Counted from the first letter of the stretch, positions 46,800 through 55,324 are shown. The stretch: DNA of 64,000 nucleotides from Streptomyces sp. NBC_00523 (GCF_036346615.1 NZ_CP107836.1:1302001-1366000); one strand, 5' to 3'. The notes: generated by a model from the sequence alone, not told the origin. Program-made: numbers and translations.

Positions 46800-49433
46800 C
46801 TACTGGGGGGCCATCTTGTCCGCGATGCCCGGGTTCTTCTCCATCCAGGCCTTCACGGCTTCCTCTTCGTGCCCTGTACCGAGCTTCTGGATCTGGTTCT
46901 CCAGACCGGCGAGCTGCTTCTCGCTCAGCTTGAAGTCCTTGAACCACTTCGTCAGCTGCGGGTAGTTCTCCGGGAACTCCTTGGAGGCGATGGTGTGCAG
47001 CCGGTCGCCCTCACCGAACGCCTTCTTCGGGTCCTGCAGCTTGGTCATCCCGTACTCGCTGTACGCCCAGTGCGGGGTCCACAGCAGGACGGCGATGGGC
47101 TCCTTCTTGGCGTACGCGCGCTTCAGCTCGGCGAGCATGCCGGGGGTCGAGGAGTCGACCACCTTGTACTCGTCGTCCAGGCCGTAGGCCGGAAGCACGT
47201 TCTTCTTCAGGTTCTCCATCGTGGCGGTGCCGGGCTCGATGCCGACGATCCGGCCCTTGAACTTCGAGCCCTTGCCCTTGAGGTCGGCCAGGGACTTCAC
47301 GTCCTTGACGTAGTCGGGCACCGCGACCTCGATGGAGGTCGGGCCGTACCAGGAGCCGACGTCCGTCAGCTTGGAGCCGTACTTGGACCAGTAGTTCTTC
47401 TGGGTGAACGGGAGCCAGCCGTCGAACTGCACGTCGATCTGGCCCCGCGACATCGCGGTGTACATCGGACCGACCTCGAACTGCTTGAGGTTGATCTTGT
47501 AGCCGCGCTCCTCCAGGACGGCCTTCCACAGGTACGTGGCGGCGATGTCCTCCTCCCAGGGGAACCAGGCCATCTCGACCGGGCGGTCGCGCTCGTCCTT
47601 GCCGTTCGCGCCCTTGGCCGGGGCGGACTTCTTCACCGGGGTCCACTTGGCGGCGACGTCCGGGTTGGCCTTCAGCCAGGTGCGGACGGCCTCCTGCTCC
47701 TTGCCGGAGCCGCTCTTCTGGATCTGGGCCTCAAGGCTGGTGAGCTGGTCCTCGCTCATCTTGAAGTCCTTGAGCCACTGGGCGACCTCGGGGTTGTCCC
47801 CGGTGAAGCCCTTGCGGGTCAGGGTGTGGATGCCGTCGCCCTTGCCCCAGAGGTTCTTGGGGTCCTTGAGCTTGGTCAGCTCGAACTGGTTGTACGCCCA
47901 GTGCGGCGACCACAGCGGGACGACGATCGGTTCCTTCTTGGCGTACGCGCGCTTCAACTCGGCCAGCATGGACGGCGTGGAGCCGTCGACGACCTTGTAC
48001 TCCTTGTCCAGGCCGTAGCCCGGCAGGATCTTGTCCTTGAGCAGGCCCATCTCACCGGCGCTGGGCTCGATGCCGACGACCCGGCCCTTGAACTGCGAGG
48101 CCTTGCCCTTGAGGTCGGCCAGGGACTTCACGTCCTTGACGTAGCTGGGAACGGCCAGCTCCAGCGAGGTGGGGCCGTACCAGGAGCCCATGTCCTCCAG
48201 GCGGTCCTTGTACTTCTTCCAGTACGAGGCGTGGGTGACCGGCAGCCAGGAGTCGGTCTCGAAGTCGATCTGGCCGCTCGCCATGCCGGTGTACAGCGCG
48301 CCGGCCTCGTACTGCTTGACGTCGACCTCGAAGCCGCGCTGCTCCAGCAGCTCCTTCCACAGGAAGGTGGAGGCGATGCCCTCGTCCCACGGGATGTAAC
48401 CCATGCTGATCTTCTTGCCGGCACCGATCTTCGTCGTGTCCGAGGCGGTGGCGGAGTCGTCGTCCGAGGAGCCGAAGATCCCCATGCCGCCGGCGACGAG
48501 CGCCAGGGCGACGACGCCCGCGACGGCGACGACGGGCTGCGGGCGGTGGTGCCAGATCTTCAGGCCGCCGGCCATCGACTGCGCCTTGGCGAGCGCGCGG
48601 CGGGCGAGCGGGGAGACCTCGCGGCCCAGGGCGCTGGTCATCCGGTCCAGGTACATGGCCAGGATGACGATGGAGACACCGGCCTCGAAGCCGAGGCCGA
48701 CGTCGACGTTGCCGATGGCCCGGTAGACGGAGCCGCCGAGGCCGCCGCCGCCGACCATGCCGGCGATGACCACCATGGACAGGCCCAGCATGATGACCTG
48801 GTTGATGCCCGCCATGATCGTGGGCAGCGCCAGCGGCAGCTGGACCCGCAGCAGGGTGTTGCGGGAGGTGGTGCCGAAGGCCTCGGCCGCCTCGACGAGC
48901 TCGCCGTCGACCTGGCGGATGCCGAGTTCGGTCATCCGGACGCCCGGGGGCAGCGCGAAGATGATGGTGGCGATGATGCCGGGAACGACACCGACACCGA
49001 AGAAGATCACGCCGGGGATCAGGTAGACCATGGCGGGCATGGTCTGCATGAAGTCCAGGACCGGCCGGGTCACCGCGCTCACCGTCTTGGAGCGGGAGGC
49101 CCAGATGCCGAGCGGCACGGCCAGCACCAGCGTCACGATCGTCGCGACGAGCACCAGCGTGAGCGTGTCCATCGCCTCGTCCCACAGCTCGACCGAGTCG
49201 ATGAGGGCGAAGCCGACGAACGCGAGGACACCGGCGAGCAGGCCGCGCAGCCACCAGGCGATGACGGCGACGATGCCCGCGAAGAGCAGGGGCGCGGGAG
49301 CGGAGAGCACGGCGGCGATGCCGTCGAACATGCCGCTCACGACGGAGCTGATGAAGTCGAAGAGCCAGGAGAGGTGGGTCTGGAGCCAGTCGACCGCGGA
49401 GTCGACCCAGTCGCCGAGATGGAGCCTAAACAC
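46800..49433 (-). CDS. Glycine betaine/proline-type ABC transporter permease fused to two substrate-binding domains
   Basis: 877 aa, GTG start overlapping the ATPase stop by 8 bp. Residues about 1-285 are a ProW/OpuAB permease (TLTLVLVATIVTLVLAVPLGIWAS; EAAEAFGTTSRNTLLRVQLPLALPTIMAGINQ is the ATPase-coupling EAA loop). After a TM near 305-325 come two OpuAC domains, about 335-595 and 620-877. The domains are about 60 % alike and each carries the Trp cage (GYIPWDEGIAS/AWFPWEEDIAA; DSWLPVTHASYW/DGWLPFTQKNYW; WSPHWAY/WTPHWAY). Imports osmoprotectants. The dimer would display four binding domains. Confidence 0.93.
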   Translation of the reverse strand: MFRLHLGDWVDSAVDWLQTHLSWLFDFISSVVSGMFDGIAAVLSAPAPLLFAGIVAVIAWWLRGLLAGVLAFVGFALIDSVELWDEAMDTLTLVLVATIVTLVLAVPLGIWASRSKTVSAVTRPVLDFMQTMPAMVYLIPGVIFFGVGVVPGIIATIIFALPPGVRMTELGIRQVDGELVEAAEAFGTTSRNTLLRVQLPLALPTIMAGINQVIMLGLSMVVIAGMVGGGGLGGSVYRAIGNVDVGLGFEAGVSIVILAMYLDRMTSALGREVSPLARRALAKAQSMAGGLKIWHHRPQPVVAVAGVVALALVAGGMGIFGSSDDDSATASDTTKIGAGKKISMGYIPWDEGIASTFLWKELLEQRGFEVDVKQYEAGALYTGMASGQIDFETDSWLPVTHASYWKKYKDRLEDMGSWYGPTSLELAVPSYVKDVKSLADLKGKASQFKGRVVGIEPSAGEMGLLKDKILPGYGLDKEYKVVDGSTPSMLAELKRAYAKKEPIVVPLWSPHWAYNQFELTKLKDPKNLWGKGDGIHTLTRKGFTGDNPEVAQWLKDFKMSEDQLTSLEAQIQKSGSGKEQEAVRTWLKANPDVAAKWTPVKKSAPAKGANGKDERDRPVEMAWFPWEEDIAATYLWKAVLEERGYKINLKQFEVGPMYTAMSRGQIDVQFDGWLPFTQKNYWSKYGSKLTDVGSWYGPTSIEVAVPDYVKDVKSLADLKGKGSKFKGRIVGIEPGTATMENLKKNVLPAYGLDDEYKVVDSSTPGMLAELKRAYAKKEPIAVLLWTPHWAYSEYGMTKLQDPKKAFGEGDRLHTIASKEFPENYPQLTKWFKDFKLSEKQLAGLENQIQKLGTGHEEEAVKAWMEKNPGIADKMAPQ

Positions 49434-50550
49434 CGGCCACCTTCTTCAGCGTGGTCGCGGCGTCCTGAGAAGCCTGGGCGGGGGTCATCGGCTCGCCGAG
49501 CACGGCCAGCAGCCGCTCGCGGGGCACGACGCCGAGGAGCTTGCCCTTGTCGTCGGTCACGGCGACCGCGACCCGGCTCTGCGAGCAGGGCGTGAACAGC
49601 TCGATGATCGGCGTGGCCTCGGTGACGGTGGCCGGGGTGGCCTTCAGCACGTCGTCGGTGGTCCGGATCTCCTTGCCCTGGTCGCAGAGCGTGCCGATGA
49701 CGGTGTCCGTCTCGGCCATGATCGCGCCGGCGGTCAGCACCCGGGCACGGTCCACGTCCTGGGTGAAGGAGGCGACGTAGTCGTTGGCCGGGGTGACGAG
49801 GATGTCCTCGGCGGTGCCGAGCTGGACTATCTCGCCGTCGCGCATCACGGCTATGCGGTCGCCGAGGCGCATGGCCTCGTTGAGGTCGTGGGTGATGAAG
49901 ACGATGGTCTTCTTCAGCCGCTTCTGCAGCTCCAGGAGCTGGTCCTGCATGTCGCGGCGGATCAGCGGGTCGAGCGCGCTGAAGGACTCGTCCATCAGGA
50001 GCAGGTCGGCGTCGGTGGCGAGCGCGCGGGCGAGGCCCACGCGCTGCTGCATGCCGCCGGACAGCTCGTCGGGCCAGGACTTCTCCCAGCCCGCCAGGCC
50101 GGTCAGCTCCAGGGCCTCGGTGGCGCGGCGATTGCGCTCGTCGCGCGGGACGCCCTGCACCTCCAGGCCGTACGCGGCGTTCTCCAGGACGCTCCGGTGG
50201 GGGAAGAGCGCGAAGTGCTGGAACACCATGCTGATCTTGGTGGAGCGGACGCGGCGGAGCTCGGCGGGGCTCAGGGCGGTCAGGTCCTGGCCGTCGAAGA
50301 GGACCTGGCCGGAGGTGGGCTCCAGCAGGCCGTTGAGCATCCGCAGCAGGGTGGACTTGCCCGAGCCGGACAGACCCATCACGACGAAGATCTGGCCCGG
50401 TTCGACGGTGAACGACGCGTCGATCACCGCTGCGGTGGTTCCGTCGGCGCGCAGCGCGTCGCGGCCGGTGCCGCTCTTCAGCTTCTGCACGGCTTGATCG
50501 GGTCGTCTGCCGAACACTTTGTACAAGTGCTCGGCTTGCAGCCTGGACAC
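49426..50550 (-). CDS. Glycine betaine ABC transporter ATPase with CBS pair
   Basis: 374 aa from GTG 50550, chosen because GAGG lies five bases before it; GTG 50556 adds two residues. It has the Walker A motif GLSGSGKSTLLRMLNG, Q-loop MVFQHFALFPH, signature DELSGGMQQRVGLARAL, Walker B LLLMDESFSALDP and switch His FITHDLNEAM. Residues about 265-374 form a CBS pair (TVIGTLCDQGKEIRTTDDVLKATPATVTEATPIIELF...). In OpuA this senses ionic strength or c-di-AMP and gates transport. First gene of the two-gene operon. Confidence 0.94.
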   Translation of the reverse strand: MSRLQAEHLYKVFGRRPDQAVQKLKSGTGRDALRADGTTAAVIDASFTVEPGQIFVVMGLSGSGKSTLLRMLNGLLEPTSGQVLFDGQDLTALSPAELRRVRSTKISMVFQHFALFPHRSVLENAAYGLEVQGVPRDERNRRATEALELTGLAGWEKSWPDELSGGMQQRVGLARALATDADLLLMDESFSALDPLIRRDMQDQLLELQKRLKKTIVFITHDLNEAMRLGDRIAVMRDGEIVQLGTAEDILVTPANDYVASFTQDVDRARVLTAGAIMAETDTVIGTLCDQGKEIRTTDDVLKATPATVTEATPIIELFTPCSQSRVAVAVTDDKGKLLGVVPRERLLAVLGEPMTPAQASQDAATTLKKVAGV

Positions 50551-50575
50551 ATACACCTCACGCGTTGAACCGAGA

Positions 50576-50604
50576 ACGGTCTGCCACCCCCGCCGGCAGA
50601 CCGT
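50576..50604 (-). promoter_or_regulatory. Hairpin in the opuA leader
   Basis: Perfect 10-bp stem ACGGTCTGCC / GGCAGACCGT with a 9-nt loop, 26 bp upstream of the ATPase start. It may stabilise or regulate the leader mRNA. Confidence 0.5.
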
Positions 50605-50708
50605 GGAGCGGCACGGATTCCGTCCGCATGGCACGTGCACTGGTTGAAAACGCGACGTGGTCCGCTCCGATGGCGCGCCTGCCCCGGCTTATCCGGAGCA
50701 AACACAAG

Positions 50709-50724
50709 AGTGACCTGGATCACA
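50709..50724. promoter_or_regulatory. CRP-like palindrome between opuA and the exonuclease gene
   Basis: AGTGACCTGGATCACA matches TGTGA-N6-TCACA at nine of ten conserved positions, in the divergent intergenic region (50551-50795). Plausible binding site for the Streptomyces CRP homologue. Confidence 0.45.
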
Positions 50725-50795
50725 TGAAACAGCCTGGTTTTCCGGGAACCGCGTCCGCGGCGGCCACTGTCGGTGCCGTGCGGCATCATCGGCGT

Positions 50796-51719
50796 GTGAC
50801 GCGACGCCTGATGCTCCTCGACACCGCCTCCCTCTACTTCCGCGCCTACTTCGGCGTGCCCGACTCGGTGCGCGCACCGGACGGCACCCCGGTCAACGCC
50901 GTACGCGGGCTGCTGGACTTCATCGGCCGCCTGGTGCAGGACCACCGGCCGGACGACCTCGTCGCCTGCTGGGACGCGGACTGGCGGCCGCAGTGGCGGG
51001 TGGACCTCATCCCTACGTACAAGGCGCACCGGGTGGCCGTCGAGACCGGAGCGGGCGTGCCCGACGAGGAGGAGACGCCGGACACCCTGGCCCCGCAGGT
51101 CCCGGTCATCGCGGACGTGCTGGACGCGCTGGGCATCGCCCGGGTCGGCGCCGAGGGGTACGAGGCGGACGACGTGATCGGCACGCTGACCGGGCGGGCG
51201 GCCGGCCCGGTCGACATCGTCACCGGCGACCGGGACCTGTACCAACTGGTGGACGACGCCCGCGGGGTGCGGGTGCTCTACCCGCTGAAGGGGGTCGGCA
51301 CCCTCCAGCTGACGGACGAGGCGTGGCTGCGCGAGAAGTACGGGGTGGACGGCGCCGGGTACGTGGACCTGGCGCTGCTGCGCGGCGACCCGAGCGACGG
51401 GCTGCCGGGCGTGCCCGGGATCGGCGAGAAGACGGCGGCGAAGCTGCTGGACGCCTTCGGCGACCTGGCCGGGATCATGGCGGCGGTGGACGATCCGGCG
51501 GCCAAGCTGACACGCTCCCAGCGCAAGCGGCTGGACGAGGCCCGCGCCTATGTGGCCGTCGCGCCGAAGGTGGTGCGGGTCGCCGGTGACGTACCGCTGC
51601 CGGACTTCGACCCGGCGCTGCCCGCCGCGCCGCGCGATCCGGCCGCGCTCGACGCGCTCGCGGCCCGGTGGGGGCTGGGCGGGGCCCTCGGGCGCCTCCA
51701 CTCCGCTCTGCGAACCTGA
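50796..51719 (+). CDS. 5'-3' exonuclease (FEN-like)
   Basis: 307 aa from GTG 50796. The frame runs on upstream but the family start is VTRRLMLLDTASLYFRAYFG. PIN/FEN domain with acidic metal residues (LDTASLYFRAYF, WDADWRPQWR, GYEADDVIGTL, DIVTGDRDLYQLVDD) and an H3TH region (LRGDPSDGLPGVPGIGEKTAAKLL). This is a free-standing homologue of the N-terminal nuclease of DNA polymerase I. It cuts flaps or digests 5' ends in repair and Okazaki processing. Divergent from opuA. Confidence 0.92.
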   Translation: MTRRLMLLDTASLYFRAYFGVPDSVRAPDGTPVNAVRGLLDFIGRLVQDHRPDDLVACWDADWRPQWRVDLIPTYKAHRVAVETGAGVPDEEETPDTLAPQVPVIADVLDALGIARVGAEGYEADDVIGTLTGRAAGPVDIVTGDRDLYQLVDDARGVRVLYPLKGVGTLQLTDEAWLREKYGVDGAGYVDLALLRGDPSDGLPGVPGIGEKTAAKLLDAFGDLAGIMAAVDDPAAKLTRSQRKRLDEARAYVAVAPKVVRVAGDVPLPDFDPALPAAPRDPAALDALAARWGLGGALGRLHSALRT

Positions 51720-51723
51720 GGTG

Positions 51724-51742
51724 TTAAGTTAGGTAACCCTAA
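51724..51742 (+). promoter_or_regulatory. Iron box (DmdR/IdeR operator) before the siderophore-interacting gene
   Basis: TTAAGTTAGGTAACCCTAA matches the 19-bp DtxR/IdeR/DmdR consensus TTAGGTTAGSCTAACCTAA at 15 of 19 positions, 67 bp upstream of the GTG at 51809. Predicts repression when iron is sufficient. Confidence 0.78.
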
Positions 51743-51808
51743 GGCCGATGTCGGCATCGGGGGCATCGGTTGGCGGTTTTCCAATTCCGGCAGCAGGGAG
51801 CTGACCTC

Positions 51809-52651
51809 GTGGCAGAACGACCGGAGCGGCGGGCACCGAAGGCTCAGGGGGCGCACGTGCTGCGCACCGAGCAGATCACCCCGCACATGACCCGGGTGGT
51901 GCTCGGCGGCGACGGTCTCGCCGAGTTCGCGCTCGCGGGCTTCACCGACCATTACGTCAAACTGTGCTTCGCCCCCGAGAGCGCGGACTACACCCACCCC
52001 TTCGACATGGCCCGCATCCGCGAGGAGTACCCCCGCGAGCTGTGGCCCACCACCCGTACCTACACGGTGCGTTCCTGGGACCCGGCCGCCCGGGAGCTGG
52101 CGATCGACTTCGTGGTGCACGGCGACGAGGGCCTCGCCGGGCCCTGGGCGGCGGGCGCGAAGCCGGGCGACCAGGTGACGTTCCTGGGCCCCGGCGGCGG
52201 TTACGCCCCCGACGCCTCGGCGGACTGGCACCTGCTGGTGGGCGACGAGAGCGCGCTGCCGGCCGTCGCCGCCGCGCTGGAGCAGATGCCGGCGGGTGCG
52301 GTGGTGCACGCGTACGTCGAGGTGGCGGACGCGGCGGAGGAGCAGAAGATCGCCACGCCGGACGGCGTGGAGGTCACCTGGCTGCACCGGGCCGGACGGC
52401 CCGTCGGCGCGGCGCTCACCGAGGCGGTGACGGGACTGGAGTTCCCGTCCGGCCGGGTCCAGGCCTTCGTGCACGGCGAGGCGGGCTTCGTCAAGGAGAT
52501 CCGCCGCCACCTGCGCCTGGAGCGCGAGATCCCGGCCTCCCAGCTGTCGATCTCCGGCTACTGGCGCCTCGGCCACGACGACGAGGCCTGGCGCTCCGTC
52601 AAGCGCGAGTGGAACGAGCAGGTCGAGCGCGAGCAGGAGAGCGCGGCCTGA
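51809..52651 (+). CDS. Siderophore-interacting protein (ferric-siderophore reductase)
   Basis: 280 aa from GTG 51809 behind CAGGGAG; an alternative TTG at 51770 adds 13 residues but lacks a ribosome site. The FAD-binding domain has PTTRTYTVRSWDPAARELAIDFVVHGDEGLAGPWAA, and the NAD(P)H domain SADWHLLVGDESALPAVAAALEQMPAG; SGYWRLGHDDEAWRSVKREW is the C-terminal signature of the SIP family. It frees iron by reducing the imported complex in the cytosol. The iron box upstream fits. Confidence 0.93.
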   Translation: MAERPERRAPKAQGAHVLRTEQITPHMTRVVLGGDGLAEFALAGFTDHYVKLCFAPESADYTHPFDMARIREEYPRELWPTTRTYTVRSWDPAARELAIDFVVHGDEGLAGPWAAGAKPGDQVTFLGPGGGYAPDASADWHLLVGDESALPAVAAALEQMPAGAVVHAYVEVADAAEEQKIATPDGVEVTWLHRAGRPVGAALTEAVTGLEFPSGRVQAFVHGEAGFVKEIRRHLRLEREIPASQLSISGYWRLGHDDEAWRSVKREWNEQVEREQESAA

Positions 52652-52665
52652 CCTCTCGTAGGCGA

Positions 52666-52700
52666 AGCTGTGCCCCGGTCCGGTGGACCGGGGCACAGCT
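52666..52700. terminator. Bidirectional terminator
   Basis: Perfect 16-bp stem AGCTGTGCCCCGGTCC / GGACCGGGGCACAGCT with loop GGT, between the convergent SIP and ABC-2 permease genes. Confidence 0.88.
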
Positions 52701-52706
52701 GTTCCG

Positions 52707-53486
52707 TCAGACGGACTTCTGGTACGAGCGGAACGTGCGGGTCGACAACGCCACGGCGGCCACGGCGAGCAGCAGCAGCCCGCCGCAACGGGTGCCGACC
52801 AGCTGCCAGTCGGGGTCGGCGCCCAGCGCGGAACGTCCCGCCACCATGGCCCAGTTGACCGGGTTGAAGGCCGCGACGTCCCGCATCCAGCCGGGCATCT
52901 GACTGGGCGCCATGAAGGACGTGGACAGGAAGGTGAGCGGCATCAGCAGGAAGGTGTTGATGCCGATGATCGACTCCCGCTCCCGCACGATCATGCCCAC
53001 GGCGTTCGAGAGCGCTCCGAAGACGGTGCCGAGCAGCACCGAGGCGGCGACCAGGATCAGCAGGCCGGCAGCCCCGCCCGGGTAGCCGGCCCCGGCCGCC
53101 CAGCCGAGCAGCAGGATGACCACGGACTGGACGGTGTTGGCGATGCCGTTCTGCACGACGTTGGCGTTCATCAGGGCGTTCCGGCTGACCGGCGTGGTCA
53201 GGAAGCGGTTGAGCGTGCCGCGCTCGATCTCCTCCAGGGTGCCCATCCCGGCCCACATGCTCGACCCGAGGGCGCTCATCACGACGATGCCGGGGACCAG
53301 GTAGTCCAGGTACGAGGTGGTGCCGAAGCCGCCGAGTTCCACCACCTTCCGGAACAGGTTGCCGAAGAGGAAGAGCCAGATCACCGGCTGGATCAGGGCC
53401 ATCGCCAGGAAGACGGGCTGCCGGAGGATCGCCATCAGCTGGCGTTGCGTCATGTACCAGGTGTCAGAAAGGACCTGACTGCTCAT
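52707..53486 (-). CDS. ABC-2 type exporter permease (DrrB-like)
   Basis: 259 aa with six TM helices: QPVFLAMALIQPVIWLFLFGNLF, YLVPGIVVMSALGSSMWAG, SVVILLLGWAAGAGY, GLLILVAASVLLGTVFGAL, IIGINTFLLMPLTFLSTSF and the last near LLLLAVAAVALST. The MIVRERESIIGINTF loop and MAPSQMPGWMRDVAAFNPVNW region are typical of daunorubicin-type DrrB permeases. The ATG overlaps the ATPase stop (ATGA), so it is the membrane partner of the next gene. Exports a drug or lipid-like compound, unspecified. Confidence 0.9.
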   Translation of the reverse strand: MSSQVLSDTWYMTQRQLMAILRQPVFLAMALIQPVIWLFLFGNLFRKVVELGGFGTTSYLDYLVPGIVVMSALGSSMWAGMGTLEEIERGTLNRFLTTPVSRNALMNANVVQNGIANTVQSVVILLLGWAAGAGYPGGAAGLLILVAASVLLGTVFGALSNAVGMIVRERESIIGINTFLLMPLTFLSTSFMAPSQMPGWMRDVAAFNPVNWAMVAGRSALGADPDWQLVGTRCGGLLLLAVAAVALSTRTFRSYQKSV

Positions 53487-54493
53487 CGGGCACCTCCCGC
53501 GAGGGCCGGCTCGGGGGCGGTCGCCGCGTCCTCCGACTCCGCGTCCTGGAAGCGGCGTCCGGCGTACCGCAGATAGACGTCGTCCAGCGAGGGCCGGGCG
53601 ACGGTGGCCGTCGCGACGGTGGCCCCGGCCCGTTCGAGGGCGGCCAGCAGCACCGGTACGGCGGCTGCGCCGTCCTCGGCCCGGACGCTGACCCGGCGCC
53701 CCTCGGCCACCGCCTCGTGCACCCCGGGCAGCCCGGCGAGCGCGGTGACGGCCTCGGGACCGGCGTCCGCGCGCAGCTCCACATGGACGGCGTCGCCGCG
53801 CAGCTCGCCCTTGAGCTCGTCGGGGGTGCCCTCGACCACGATCCGGCCGCGGTCCACGATCGCGATGCGTTCCGCGAGCCGGTCCGCCTCCTCCAGGTAG
53901 TGCGTGGTGAGGACGATGGTCAGGCCCTCGTCACCGGCCAGCCGGGCTATCTCGTCCCACATCGCCGTCCGGGCCTCCGGGTCGAGCCCGGTCGTCGGCT
54001 CGTCCAGGAACAGCACCTCGGGGCGGTGCATCAGCCCGAGCGCCACGTCCAGGCGGCGCAGCATGCCGCCCGAGTACCCCTTGACCAGGCGCTTCCCGGC
54101 GTCCGCGAGGGCGAACCGCGCCAGCAGCTCATCGGCGCGGCGCTGCACGGCGGCCCCGCGCATCCCGTACAGCCGGCCCTGGAGGAGCAGGTTCTCGCGG
54201 CCGGTGGCGACCGGGTCGGCGCCGGACTTCTGGGCGACGACACCGATCGCGCGGCGCACCCGGTCCGGGTGGGCGAGGACGTCGTGCCCGGCGACGGACG
54301 CGGTCCCGGAGTCGGGGCGGGCGAGGGTGGTGAGGATCTTGACGGTGGTGGACTTCCCGGCGCCGTTGGGCCCGAGGAGCCCGAAGACGGTGCCGGCGGT
54401 GACGGTGAGGTCCATGCCGCGCAGTGCGGTGACCCCTCCCGGATAGGTCTTGACGAGTTGTCGCGCCTCGACAGCGGGCGCACGGGTGCTCAT
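53483..54493 (-). CDS. DrrA-like ABC exporter ATPase
   Basis: 336 aa from ATG 54493 with GGAG upstream. Walker A GPNGAGKSTTVKIL, signature YSGGMLRRLDVALGLMHRPEVLFLDEPTTGLDP (including Walker B), and H-loop TTHYLEEADRLAERIAIVD. The C-terminal 110 residues (VEGTPDELKGELRGDAVHVEL...PSLDDVYLRYAGRRF) are the DrrA-type extension with PSLDDVYL. Supplies energy to the adjacent permease. The padR gene lies 195 bp upstream on the same strand, a common regulator-exporter arrangement. Confidence 0.92.
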   Translation of the reverse strand: MSTRAPAVEARQLVKTYPGGVTALRGMDLTVTAGTVFGLLGPNGAGKSTTVKILTTLARPDSGTASVAGHDVLAHPDRVRRAIGVVAQKSGADPVATGRENLLLQGRLYGMRGAAVQRRADELLARFALADAGKRLVKGYSGGMLRRLDVALGLMHRPEVLFLDEPTTGLDPEARTAMWDEIARLAGDEGLTIVLTTHYLEEADRLAERIAIVDRGRIVVEGTPDELKGELRGDAVHVELRADAGPEAVTALAGLPGVHEAVAEGRRVSVRAEDGAAAVPVLLAALERAGATVATATVARPSLDDVYLRYAGRRFQDAESEDAATAPEPALAGGAR

Positions 54494-54583
54494 GACGGAG
54501 CTCTCCTGTGGTCGGCCGGGCGTCCGGTTGCCCGGACGCCGTCGGGCCGGTCCGCCTGAGAAGTGCCGGGCTATCCTGGGTGT

Positions 54584-54684
54584 GCCGCACCTCGATCGCC
54601 CGGGCCGCCTCCACGGTGGTCCGGCATTGGGGTTCAAGACCCCGGCGCGGACTGCTGCAACAGTCCCGCCGGGGTCTTTTTTTC
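54584..54684 (+). ncRNA. Candidate small RNA ending in an intrinsic terminator
   Basis: The 195-bp gap between padR and the exporter contains a plus-strand T7 terminator (54637-54683) although both neighbours are on the minus strand. A TATCCT -10-like hexamer at 54572-54577 would start a transcript near 54584, giving about 100 nt. No clear -35. Transcription is not proven; the RNA would be antisense to the exporter leader region. Confidence 0.3.
54637..54683 (+). terminator. Classical intrinsic terminator on the plus strand
   Basis: Outer arms AGACCCCGGCG (54637-54647) and CGCCGGGGTCT (54667-54677), inner arms GGACTG (54649-54654) and CAGTCC (54661-54666), loop CTGCAA, then a run of seven T (54677-54683). 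Rare quality for a Streptomyces terminator. On the minus strand it could also end padR mRNA. Confidence 0.85.
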
Positions 54685-54688
54685 GTCT

Positions 54689-55324
54689 TTACTCCAGGTC
54701 GTCGAGGTCCTGCCAGTCCTGCGGGACCTCGCCGGTCTCGTGGAACGACCTCCACTCCTCGATGCCGCTGATGGTGGCCTCGCCGATCTCCTGGCGGAAC
54801 GTGGCGATCCACTCCAGCTCCGCCTCCAGCATGTGGAGCTGGTACTCCGTCTCCACGACGAAGACGCGGGGCAGCGAGCCCCCGAGCTGGGCGAGGACCC
54901 CGCGCAGCGCGGCAGCCCGCACGGTCTGCGCCTGCTCGCGGTCCGCGAGGAGTTCCCCCACCTCCTCCGGGGGCAGCGCGGGGAGCAGGGCCAGCGCCGT
55001 GTCGAAGACCGGGTACTCCTCGGCCGGCACGGCGATCAGGTCGGACAGCCAGTGCAGCATCTCGGCGCGCCCGGCCTCGGTGAGGCCGTACAGCGTGCGT
55101 TCCGGGCGGTTGCCCTGGCGCTGTACGCCCGTCACCTCGACGTAGCCGTGCTTCTCGAGGTTCTGGACGACGGTGTACAGCGAACCGAAGTTGATCTTCA
55201 CGCTGTGCTGCTTGCCGCGCCTGCGGAGGGTCTGGGCGATGTCGTACGGATGCATGGACCGCTCGGCGAGCAGCACCATCACCGTGAGCGCCAGCGGATT
55301 GCCGAGCTTGCGCCGCTTGGCCAC
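54689..55324 (-). CDS. PadR family transcriptional regulator
   Basis: 211 aa. N-terminal winged helix typical of PadR: GNPLALTVMVLLAERSMHPYDIAQTLRRRGKQHSVKINFGSLYTVVQNLEKHGYVEVTGVQRQGNRPERTLYGLTEAGRAEMLHWL (about residues 8-93), then a helical Vir-like C-terminal dimerisation domain. PadR proteins often repress multidrug exporters; the DrrAB-like genes follow on the same strand. A 14-bp palindrome lies about 80 bp upstream of its start. Confidence 0.92.
   Translation of the reverse strand: MAKRRKLGNPLALTVMVLLAERSMHPYDIAQTLRRRGKQHSVKINFGSLYTVVQNLEKHGYVEVTGVQRQGNRPERTLYGLTEAGRAEMLHWLSDLIAVPAEEYPVFDTALALLPALPPEEVGELLADREQAQTVRAAALRGVLAQLGGSLPRVFVVETEYQLHMLEAELEWIATFRQEIGEATISGIEEWRSFHETGEVPQDWQDLDDLE

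Noticed and set aside
54630-54655. tRNA-like T-arm GGGGTTCAAGACCCC
   Set aside because: GTTCAAGAC fits a T-loop, but no 5' acceptor strand, D-arm or anticodon arm can be placed at a tRNA distance, and the stem is better explained as part of the intrinsic terminator.
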